The notes under the pieces are model-generated. The model ran no database searches. It was given only the letters and a program-made list of their open reading frames with translations, and was not told the origin of the DNA. The position numbers and the translations under genes are program-made. This document shows positions 55,601-62,000 of a stretch of 64,000 nucleotides of DNA, piece after piece. Each line of letters starts with the position of its first letter. The first letter of the stretch is position 1. Source of the DNA: Flavobacterium paronense (GTDB taxonomy: Bacteria > Bacteroidota > Bacteroidia > Flavobacteriales > Flavobacteriaceae); contig NZ_JAUFQN010000019.1 in NCBI RefSeq assembly GCF_030409795.1, positions 744,001 through 808,000 on the forward strand, given 5' to 3'.

Positions 55601-58198
55601 AGTCCAACAAACGTAGTGCCAACACAAACGGCTACTTATAAATTGAGAGTTAGCCGACCAAATGGTTGTTTTGCAGAGGCAACTACGGCACTTGTAACGG
55701 TTAATCCTACTCCAGCAGTACCAACAGTAGCTACAACAGCACCAACATGTTCTGCTGATGGATTTACAACCATCACCAATTATAGTGCTGCTAATACTTA
55801 TACCTTCTTACCTTCAGGACCAACAGTTGGTTCGGGAGGAAGTATAACAGGAGCAACTCTTGGAACACCGTATACGATAACAGCTACTCTTGGTAGTTGT
55901 ACTTCTGGTTCATCGGCTTCCTTTACCAATTTGGTTATGTTACCGACACCGGCAGTACCAACAGTATCCACTGTAGCACCAACGTGTTCTGCAAATGGAT
56001 CTACAACAATCACCAATTATAGTGCTAGTAATACGTATACATTCTCACCTTCAGGACCAACAGCTGGTTCGGGAGGAAGTATAAGCAATGCCACTCTTGG
56101 ACAAGCGTATACTATAACTGCTACTAATGGTAGTGGTTGTACTTCTGGTTCATCGTCATTTACCAATTTGGTTATCTTACCGACACCAGCAGTACCAACT
56201 ATTTCAGCTGGTGGTCCAACCACTTTCTGTTCAGGCGGAAGCGTTGTATTAACTTCAAGTGCAGGAACGAGTTATCTTTGGTCACCAGGAGGAGCTACTA
56301 CAGCAAGTATTACTGTAAGTACTGCAGGAAATTATACAGTACAGGTTACTAATGCTGTCGGATGTCAAAGTTTAGCTTCAGCTGCAACAACAGTTGCCGT
56401 AACGGCGCAACCAGAATGGTTTGCAGATGTTGATAATGATGGTTATTCAAGCAGTTCAGCGGCATCGATTTTCTCTTGTACACGCCCTGTTGGTTATAAA
56501 CTAGCCAGTGAATTAGTAAATGGTGGAGTAGGAAGTACAGCAACAGATTGTGTTGATGTTCCAGCGGATTTATCGGTTAATCCATTAAATGTTTTACCAG
56601 TGAATATTAACCCAGCACGTTCAGAGGTTTGCTACAACAATGTTGATGACAACTGTAGCGGTGTTAAATCAGAAGGTTGTGCTGCCGTTCCGGTAACGGT
56701 TGTAAACGGAAGCCCTGCTAGTTTTTCTTCGTTTTCTTGTTCATTCTATACTTATCCGGGAGCTACGACTATTGGCTATCAAATAGAGATTGAGCGATTT
56801 GCAAATGGGGTAAGTGCAGGACCTGCTGTAACCCTTCCTATACAAACTTCTCGTTTCTTCTCTATTCCAACGAATATGAGAGTGTATACTACTGATAATA
56901 CTCTTACTACATATAAAATACGTGCTTCTGCCGTAATTAACGGAGAAGTAGTAGGCTATTATTATGCTCCTGTTACTTTTGGCAGTTATACAATACCAAC
57001 AGTGCAGTTGTCTGCATGTCCAACGACACTTACAGGTGTATCAGGAAGTCTTTCGGCTAATTTAGGGTTTAATGCCACAGATTATTCGTTCCGTATCCGC
57101 CTGACAAGTGATAATGGTACTAATCCGACGTATTATTATATTAATAATTCGGCCTCTAGATTTGTTAACAGCAATTCTTTTGAAGGATTCCAATTGCAGT
57201 ATGGAGCGAGCTACCAGGTATCCGTAAATTATCGTTTATTGAATAATGGAGTTCAGGAATCATCAGGTTGGGGATCAGATTGTACGGTAACTACACCTTC
57301 TATTCCGGTTATTGGATTGAGTGGACCACTTTGTGGTTCAGAAGTTGCGTCTCTTGGTGCGAGTATTTCAGCTTATACAGCAACGTATGCAGACAGATAT
57401 CAGTTCCGTATTCGTTTATCTAGTGATAATGGACCAACACCTACTTATTATACTACTGCTGAATTGCTAACCCGTTTTTCACAATTGAATGCTTTCCAGG
57501 GAATCATTTTTCAGTACAATACTTCTTATTCTGTTTCGGTTAGATACCGTCTTAGCGGAAGTTTAGTGTGGTCTGATTATGGAGCTGAATGTATTTTATT
57601 TACACCAAATTATCCTACTGTTCAGATAGTTTGTAATTCCGGAATTACTGGTTTGACACAATCTATTACTTATAATACATTTGGTTCGGCTACCGGCTAT
57701 AAAATTAAATTAGAAGAGATTGACAGTAATAATGATGTTATTCCAGGTACTGTTCAATACGCATATCGTCCATCTAACATCTTTAACTTTACGTTGAGTT
57801 TGTTTACGACATATCCACCAACGGTAGGTAAAAGATATAATGCAAGCGTATTGGTATTGCTCAATGGTATTCCGGAAGTAGACGCTTACGGGCGTATTTG
57901 TACTATTGAAACAGTAGCACAAGGTTTACGTCCTACAGCAGCGATAAAACAATCGTTTAAAGCCACGGCTTATCCGAATCCGTTTGCTAATAACTTTATG
58001 TTAGATGTTAAAACGTCTAGTCAATCGGCAGTGAACTTGAAAGTTTACGATATGGTTGGTCGTTTGATAGAACAACGTGAAGTTAGAGTATCTGATTTAG
58101 AAACAGCAACACTTGGAGACAGATATCCTAGTGGTGTTTACAATGTAGTTGTTTCGCAAGAAGATGATGTACAAACAGTACGCGTTGTGAAACGTTAA
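43613..58198 (+). CDS. Giant 4861-aa T9SS surface protein, type A sorting domain
   Basis: One of the longest frames one sees in this group. The N-terminus has a 30-residue polar stretch before a hydrophobic signal (about 31-54, MKTSWLVMFLML to SWGQ); a start at 43703 is possible. Four 153-residue repeats (LADNGTQV to ADVS.. SGTKSGST) occur at about 222-375 and 640-1098. GEVED domains lie near 486-634, 1096-1248, 3185-3325 and 3496-3640. Fibronectin III (1365-1465), IPT/TIG (1470-1550), a choice-of-anchor J-like domain (1851-1996) and many Ig-like repeats with YQWQVSTN fill the rest. WFADVDNDGYSSS to NVDDNCSG (4270-4357) is a MopE-like metal-binding motif. The end (AYPNPFANNF, GVYNVVVSQ, VRVVKR) is a T9SS type A domain. 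Likely an adhesin; it shares its 3' third-kilobase module with the next gene. Confidence 0.88.
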   Translation: MNQNYSTSDLNKNASTRNNSSIASISHFKTMKTSWLVMFLMLLSLAIGQKSWGQITTYSQNWSATGLNSWTTSGAGVAAARITTAAQICATTGTIRMEQYYGSSGQFISPLLGTSNGGLVTMNYLYKVTKFGAATTAEASANIGVITVEYASSTSGPWTVAQTINSANHVSANTCASKTVTFTPLPGNLYVRFNVVSNINYDDYYYFDDLTISQGSVTTPTITLATNNIAASNKTQGTTNNPIYSFAISPTVADATLTGLTVTTAGTYVAADLTNLKAWYQTSAQGSTFTGTGTLLSTKTLTLGAGSQVFPTFASQTITNGATGYIFITADVPCTAIATNTIAVSAVTGSNTTFALGTATGTPAAGNTQTISAATLSNVTSVSAASTSNVSATIAWTAPSCYDQVLIVGRAGSANDGTPTGDGSAYTGSLVFGSGTPLSSGFVVYKGTTSPQTITGLIFGTTYYFKIFTRLGTTWSAGVEVSVIPTYCTPSGTIASTYISNYTISGATTNINNTSTYSAGGYGNYSSTIAASQVAGSTVNYSITFVTGTVGLGIWVDWNQNGSFTDSGENVYNSTGYTSSGVLTYSGSFTVPLGATVGTTRMRVIADYNGSTPASCVAATSGQGEAEDYGFTVLALTPAVTLADNGTQVSAASISQGATNLVLHKSKLTVATAATSLTGMTCTTAGSYVSGDITNLKVWYSTASTFAVGTSTLLSTFTTPGTAGAKTFPSFTTQALPIGVYYIYITADVSVSAVNANTINVNALATTDFTFASGTKSGSTTAGGVQTFSASSIALSDNGTQVLASNVTPGTNNVVLHKSALTVTNASASLTGLTSTTVGSYVSADLTNLKVYYSTSSTFAVGTSTLLSTLVTPGAAGGKTFTSFVSQNLPVGTGYIYITADVSGSAVVGNTLNVSALAPSDFTFASGTVTGSTADGGVQTITSPVIVLADNGTQVAAANVFAGTTNLVLHKSQLTVAAINASLTGMTCTTAGTYASADLTNLKVYYSTNSTFAVGTSTLLSTFTTPGIAGAKTFPSFTSQNLPIGTGYIYITADVAAAATNTKTINVAAITTSNFTFAIGTKSGSTTVGGVQTFLAYCASTGDADTDGITGVSFSNMTNTTSNAATSAYTNYTSLVATVTQGFTYSGSTGLNVYINTGGAYTNYQTVYIDWNQNGVFTDSGETYALGTVNTVTNGVSSLCPLSITVPIGAIIGNTRMRVQTKYSSATTDSCLTGMDGEVEDYTINVLVAPACVTPTDNTTAITFGTTTATTIAGSFTAASTAPSGYLVVRSTSATLSANPIDGTSYVSGNTIGGGTVVQAPGASLTFSETGLTSNTQYYYFVFAYNNTACTGIKYTASFSNSKITCPAAPTVPTTSAITTTTATVSWTASVVGGSATAQSALTYTLEVYTDSGRTTLFAAAYTPGAGITTYDLTGLTPGYTYYYQIKANNGACDSTYLQDTFTTTAALPTITNFTPTNLCVAGGQTVTITGTNLSSISAVSFGGTAAASFTTGTGTSLTAVVPANVVNGIITITNPAGQASTAAYEVRTTPTTPTTAGAGAACSTATITASNAGDISDGNNDTAALIYYQGTSSTSTTTTTQSASQSVSASGTYYFRAISSYGCTSAAASAVVTISTPLTLSSQATATQSKCVGGTAFAALTVTVAGTGTPSYQWYSNDTNLNTGGTTVTTGTGGTTASYTPAAPIAGNVGTKYYYCVITGVVPCSTSLTSAVSGAITVNALPTITQTAPTTCTGKTVTLTGSGIAAVTTPWVSSNTAVATITPGGIASGVSSGTAGITYTDSNGCSSAATTLTVNVTPTAPTASASATPCLGGTINLSSTTSSAAVYTTESFETWPPAGWTFINAGNGNSWATYTTAAGVRTGLASMYYNYNISNAANAWAISPAKYLIAGVTYNVSAWYKTESYNEKFQITVGNAATVLAQTTQLANFPAGQQTTYTQITGTYTPTTSGTYYFGINCTSASNKFNLYIDDVVLPNESTINYSWTSNPSTTIAAVQNPTGITPAAGLNTYTVTANTASCASTASNTVSVTPNALPTAGITGVSSFCPGGNTLLTSNGVAGSGSISSYQWKYSADGIAYANVASGGTSDTYTATAAGFYTVTVTNTNTCSVTSIPFQVTQNTPATITVSGTATICNGQPTSLLASGAVSYSWSSSSIAPAPSGNNPSVSPSVTTTYTVTGTDSNGCTTNSPTVTVTVLSPLAAITASAPDYCIGSSINLSTTSAFVDAPVTYSWTSNPSGFTSTVQNPTGVSPSGTVTYTVTATNGYCSTNSSVTVHQNPLPTIAVSDETICNGSSVFLSATGATNYTWAPATGLSATTGTSVTANPTATQGYTITGTDDNGCVNTTTATVTVTQPGSITSATPLQVVIPGQQATFHVTTAAGPVAYSYQWQVSTDSGTSWTNLSNDYIASPVSGNYSGVNTNTLNIDNILADPSFDGYLYHCLVTGDAPCTALTSTPGTLTMSNVGYLNQPVSATKCSSDTTVTYTAVTTGDDPYAVSEEGVEPIVYATGWQIFTGVIDAGNEVYDSIVDGYDTNTGLTYATSDVRTILQADPLIVSHTLTLTVTGFTPANSGYKFKSLVNFYLSSSSASLTVNPAVGITTPPADKTICSGTTTSLSVVATNATAYQWQVDTGSGFTAISNANAATLSLTSVPYASNGNVYNCIVTGLNGCSSVTTASATLTVNDAVAVQTAPVTAVSLCSGESTVLSVAATATDIAYQWQLSTNGGSTYTDIVSATSASYTITTATPSMNGYKYQVVISGAAPCSAVTPTATTLTVNTPVVVGTPPASATVCSGTTATFTVGATGTGLNYQWQVSTNGGSSWSTVGTNAATLSLAAVTVGMNSNQYQVIVSGASPCTSFTPSPVTLTVNPAITTTNPTNQTVCIGGTATYSVTASNVVSYQWEVSTDTGSNWLPIGTDSASLSVTGATAGMSGNQYRVTMTGIAPCSSITTTVATLTVKSPVAITLQPASQSTCSVGTVANTAIFSVTATGDNLTYQWEVSTNSGGSWSPYAGVDATSASITITNPAVGLNNNQYHVIVTGSATCSSNSQTSDSATLTVKNPTLLTQPASKTIGVPGTANFTVTTGESSPSYQWQYATSLGGTYNNVAALPTGFAYTGATTSSLNASATATSVAGVNNWYRVLMTAQGCAVPSTPAQLTVVDYCANTTTTTTTYINTFTTTGGITNISNATNAISANGYGNFITQSVSQYANSPINYTLTITAPSTGSAAIWVDWNADGDFVDAGENTVAATTSLTGSFTVPSTAAVGSYRMRVVFNRTTAPAACSVSTNRTEAEDYTVTVVAIPPCSGAPTPGTTTVSASSLCGTSSTVTLTNTGSSTNLTGLTKQWYSSTDNVTFTPISGATATPYTTAAVTVTTYYKYVVTCTNGPASADSNTVTVTVNNPTVSGLQDVSRCGPGTVSLTGTPSSGAQLDWYAASTGGTSLFTGNTYQPNVTGTTTYYVEASTAAAATPAMTYCSSTTTGTTYYISSFSTTGGSTNITNASGNLSASGYGDFTSQKVAQAAGSSVNFSVSLYDGFYSYGVGIWVDWNNDGDFLDVNERPYNSAAYVYSASGSITVPSGTPKGTYRMRVRADYNATSPSECGSIAGGETEDYIFEVTACKAASRVPVVVTVTTPPAIALSSSSATICSGDTTAVVTITPETIGNFTNYSWSPTGVSGTSGAGYTFNPTVTTAYTLTATNASCSNTAAFAVTVNALPTGVTATSSSTVICSGQTINLTGAGVSAPVVNLINPTTDGGFELGTTFTANGWTGITGANGAWYSNTSAITSGTSTFTPTGNRSIYFSNTSGVSWKYGAADGSDISGASHFYRNVTFPAGATNMNLSFRWNAYGNDTTYDVLYVYLCPNTLTPVANSPSSNSNAVTWSGTGSATLLGTYSALSSGGGQTSSITITPAQAANAAANSNMRLVFTWKNDGTGGSEPPVAIDDIALNVTTPETLTYAWTSTPSGYSSAVVSPTNVVPTQTATYKLRVSRPNGCFAEATTALVTVNPTPAVPTVATTAPTCSADGFTTITNYSAANTYTFLPSGPTVGSGGSITGATLGTPYTITATLGSCTSGSSASFTNLVMLPTPAVPTVSTVAPTCSANGSTTITNYSASNTYTFSPSGPTAGSGGSISNATLGQAYTITATNGSGCTSGSSSFTNLVILPTPAVPTISAGGPTTFCSGGSVVLTSSAGTSYLWSPGGATTASITVSTAGNYTVQVTNAVGCQSLASAATTVAVTAQPEWFADVDNDGYSSSSAASIFSCTRPVGYKLASELVNGGVGSTATDCVDVPADLSVNPLNVLPVNINPARSEVCYNNVDDNCSGVKSEGCAAVPVTVVNGSPASFSSFSCSFYTYPGATTIGYQIEIERFANGVSAGPAVTLPIQTSRFFSIPTNMRVYTTDNTLTTYKIRASAVINGEVVGYYYAPVTFGSYTIPTVQLSACPTTLTGVSGSLSANLGFNATDYSFRIRLTSDNGTNPTYYYINNSASRFVNSNSFEGFQLQYGASYQVSVNYRLLNNGVQESSGWGSDCTVTTPSIPVIGLSGPLCGSEVASLGASISAYTATYADRYQFRIRLSSDNGPTPTYYTTAELLTRFSQLNAFQGIIFQYNTSYSVSVRYRLSGSLVWSDYGAECILFTPNYPTVQIVCNSGITGLTQSITYNTFGSATGYKIKLEEIDSNNDVIPGTVQYAYRPSNIFNFTLSLFTTYPPTVGKRYNASVLVLLNGIPEVDAYGRICTIETVAQGLRPTAAIKQSFKATAYPNPFANNFMLDVKTSSQSAVNLKVYDMVGRLIEQREVRVSDLETATLGDRYPSGVYNVVVSQEDDVQTVRVVKR
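45530..46907 (+). repeat. Three 459-bp coding repeats
   Basis: GATAATGG landmarks at 45542, 46001 and 46460 are each exactly 459 bp apart, encoding 153-residue repeats. A more diverged fourth relative lies at about 44276-44730. Confidence 0.9.
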
Positions 58199-58258
58199 CG
58201 GTTTTCTGTTTACGGTTTATAAAAAAGACCTTCGAGTGATCGAGGGTCTTTTTTTTGT
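56631..58258 (+). repeat. Shared 3' module, copy 1
   Basis: From GCTACAACAATG at 56631 to the gene end and its terminator this segment matches 62050-63704 with a constant offset of 5419 bp, so no net insertion or deletion separates the two. It encodes the last about 520 residues, including the type A sorting domain. Stretches of about 190 bp are identical. Confidence 0.95.
58222..58257 (+). terminator. Terminator after the giant gene
   Basis: AAGACCTTCGA (58225-58235) pairs with TCGAGGGTCTT (58240-58250) with one wobble, then a T run. The same hairpin follows the 1506-aa gene. Confidence 0.92.
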
Positions 58259-58453
58259 GGGTTAAGGTTGCTAAACCTGACAGGTTTGAATCAATACCCT
58301 TGCAAAGAAGTGATAACGCACAAACAACTTAATAGTCCGCTCCGGTACGTTGCAAGACATGCTTGATATGCAGTAGATTCTCTTTAAAAGAGTGTCTTTT
58401 TAGTGAAATGTCCGAACCAAAACTTTTGGGCTTTTTTATACCCTTACGGTGGA

Positions 58454-58560
58454 GAAGTTGTCGAAGCCACGTCGAGAAGTTGTCGAAGCCTTGTCGAGAA
58501 GTTGTTGAAGCCACGTCGAGAAAATGTTGAAGCCACGTCGAGAAAATGTTCAAGCCCCCA
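58454..58560. repeat. 22-bp minisatellite, about 4.9 copies
   Basis: Units start at 58454, 58476, 58498, 58520 and 58542, each GAAGTTGTCGAAGCCACGTC-type. The first two thirds vary little and the last units carry AAAATG in place of AGTTGT. There are no spacers, so this is not a CRISPR array. Confidence 0.93.
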
Positions 58561-59096
58561 TTTTAAAGTTGTCAACTGCATTTTCAAAAGTTGTCAGTTA
58601 TCTGTTAAGTGTTTTTTAAAAAAATCGAGTAATTGAGGGTATTTTTTTGTTATTGGTTATCAGTTTTTGGTTTTTTTTGCACGCAAAGGGTTATGGTTTC
58701 ACGCAAAGGGCGCTAAGGTTTTCGCAAAGGACGCTAAGGGTTTTGCAAAGTATGGTTAGGTTAATTTTTGGGTGTGTGTTTTTATTGTTTTTATTTTATA
58801 AATTAAATTGCGGCTTAAATTTTCATTTTTATGCAATTATTTAAAATTGTCAACTCTATAATTTTTGTTAGTTATTATTTTAGATTACTTACTTTATTAG
58901 CTTAAAATCAACAATTTATTAACACGCAAACGTTTTCGCTTGTGTAGTAAAAATTCCTTTTGTAAATTAGCTAAGATAATTTTATATTTTTATCATCCCA
59001 AATTCTACAAGTACTGCCCTGCTATGTAATTGATTTTTATCAGTTAGATATAATGTTATAGTCAATTTAACATCAAATTAATTTAAAAATTAGATT
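58561..59096. other. Spacer with CGCAAAG array, no gene
   Basis: 58651-58675 holds GTTATC-type repeats and 58680-58755 four CGCAAAG units, including the stretch CACGCAAAGGGCGCTAAGG (58699 onward), which looks like an unfilled version of the palindrome site at 41.9 kb. The remaining about 340 bases are AT-rich with no recognised gene or consensus promoter. Confidence 0.75.
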
Positions 59097-62000
59097 ATGA
59101 AAAGAATTTTACTAACAACCATTTTTTTACTAACTTTTGCTGTAGGGTTTTCACAACAAAATGTTTTTAATAGAGACAATTCCAATACGGGTGATTTTGG
59201 AAGCGGCAATTTACCTTGGTATTATGAAACGTCGAATAACAATCAAGGCGATCCCGATAATGGTGCCAGTACGAGAAACAATGTTAAAATTGGACACAAC
59301 AATTTTGTAATAATGTCAACTAATGGTCGTTTTTACATTGTTCGAACATTAGAATTTCAAACTGCTGCAACTACTAATCGTACTATTAATAATAGTAGTG
59401 GTGGTTTATCCGCATCATTTGGTATTTATAATAATTCAACCGGTTCACATACATTCAACACACCAATAGGTATTGATGGTTCCCCAGTTCAGATACAAGC
59501 CAATAATGGTCCTTTTACCTTTACAACCAATATCTTTATGAATGCTAACAATGTGGAATTTGGAGGTTCAAATACTACAACCGTTTCAGGAGTTCTTCAG
59601 GGATCTGGAAAACTAGTTAAAAATGGAACTGGAATTTTGAGGTTAAGCAATACTAATACTTACACTGGAAACACTGAACTTGATAACGGAGAACTGTGGA
59701 TAGAAACTACAGGAAATGCTATTGCAAATAACAATATCTTTTTAGGTAATGGTGGCCTATTGGGTAACACAACCAAAATATTCCTTTCAAAGTCTGATGG
59801 AGGCACTACTTTTTCCAGAAATATAACTATTAATGCTGGTAATGCCGGAACCAGAGTAATAGGAAGTTTAAACACTACAAATACAAACACCTTTTCTGGG
59901 AACATTGTGAGAAGCTCAAACCAACCATTAACTATTGAGGTAGTTAATACCGGAGGAACAGTTGCTATTACTGGGGATATAAATGGTTCTGGAACTGTTA
60001 CAAAAACAGGTCTTGGTACAGCGACTTTTTCTGGCACTAATAAAACCTATAGCGGAGCTACAACTGTAAGTGCTGGGACATTAAGAGTAGTAAGAGATGG
60101 CCATACTGCTGATATATCTTCAACTGCAATTGCCTTTACTTTTGCCTCTACTACTCAAGCTGCAGGAACTTATAATTTCTTAGCAGGGCAACTTATTGGA
60201 ACAGGAAGAACATTGTCAAGCAACTTAGTTTCTACCAAATCAGTGTCTTTTGATTATAGTACAAGTACTGTTACTATCTGTGATAATGTGGGCACACCGA
60301 GTACACCAACACCATCGGCAAGTACTATTTGTCAGGCTAGTTCGCCTACAGCTTACACAACATTAGCCACCAATGCTACTAGTTATACCTGGAGTGTAAC
60401 AGGAGCAGGAAATTCTATATCAGGTACCGGAACTACAGGAACTGTAACTTGGGCCGCAGGCTTTACAGGATCAGCTACAGTAAGTGTAGTTGCTAACGGT
60501 TGTAATGGCTCATCGCCTTCTGTAGATACAACAGTAACGGTAACGCCAACAGTGGGTACACCAAGTACGCCATCACCATCAGCGACTACTATTTGTCAGG
60601 CTAGTTCGCCTACAGCTTACACAACATTAGCCACCAATGCTACTAGTTATACCTGGAGTGTAACAGGAGCAGGAAATTCTATATCAGGTACTGGTACTAC
60701 AGGAACTGTAACTTGGGCAGCAGGCTTTACAGGTTCGGCTACAGTAAGTGTAATTGCTAACGGTTGTAATGGCTCATCGGCTTCTGTAGATACAACGGTA
60801 ACGGTAACGCCAACCGTGGGTACACCAAGTACGCCATCACCATCAGCGACTACTATTTGTCAGGCTAGTTCGCCTACAGCTTATACAACATCAGCCACTA
60901 ATGCTACTAGTTATACCTGGAGTGTAACAGGAGCAGGAAATTCTATATCAGGTACCGGAACTACAGGAACCGTAACTTGGGCAGCAGGCTTTACAGGACC
61001 GGCTACAGTAAGTGTAGTTGCTAATGGTTGTAATGGACCATCGGCTTCTGCAGCTACAACGGTAACGGTTAATCCTAATGTGACTTATTATCAAGATTTA
61101 GACGGAGATGGTTTTGGAAATCCTAGTGTTTCTCAAGTAACTTGTACAGGTGCTCCTTTAGGATATGTTGCCAATAATTTAGATTGTTATCCAACACAAT
61201 TAACCTATCAAGATATAGACGGTGATGGCTATGGAAATCCAGCCGTTTTAGTTGCTTGTGGTACTTTTAATAATACGGATTGTAATGACAATCAATTGCA
61301 ATATACCGATGCTGATGGCGACGGATTTGGTTCAGGTGTGTTAACCGATTGTGGTGTTGGCAATAATTTGGATTGTTATCCGACACAATTAACCTATCAG
61401 GATTCAGACGGTGATGGCTATGGAAATCCAGCAGTTTTAGTTGCCTGTGGAACATTTAATAATACGGATTGTAATGACAATCAATTGCAATATACTGATG
61501 CTGATGGCGACGGATTTGGTTCAGGTGTGTTAACCGATTGTGGTGTTGGCAATAATTTGGATTGTTATCCGACACAATTAACCTATCAGGATTCAGACGG
61601 TGATGGCTATGGAAATCCAGCAGTTTTAGTTGCCTGTGGAACATTTAATAATACGGATTGTAATGACAATCAATTGCAATATACTGATGCTGATGGCGAC
61701 GGATTTGGTTCAAGTGTGTTAACCGATTGTGGTGTTGGCAATAATTTGGATTGTTATCCGACACAGTTAACCTATCAAGATTCAGACGGTGATGGCTATG
61801 GAAATTCAGCAGTTTTAGTTGCTTGTGGTACTTTTAATAATACCGATTGTAATGATGGTGACATTTTAACTTGGCAAAATGGAGTATTCTATGTTGATGC
61901 TGATGGCGATAATTATTCACCAACACCAACAACAACCCAAACATTATGTTATGGTGCTACTGAACCAGTCGGATTTAGTTTTGTGATTCACTCTCAAGTT

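Noticed and set aside
58454-58560. Possible CRISPR array
   Set aside because: Units are contiguous 22-mers with no spacers and no cas genes nearby, so it is a minisatellite.
58403-58844. Short plus and minus open frames over the minisatellite and CGCAAAG array
   Set aside because: They are artefacts of repeat DNA lacking stops, with no start signals or protein features.
61267-61644. Two minus-strand frames of identical length
   Set aside because: They are shadows of the 189-bp coding repeat on the plus strand.
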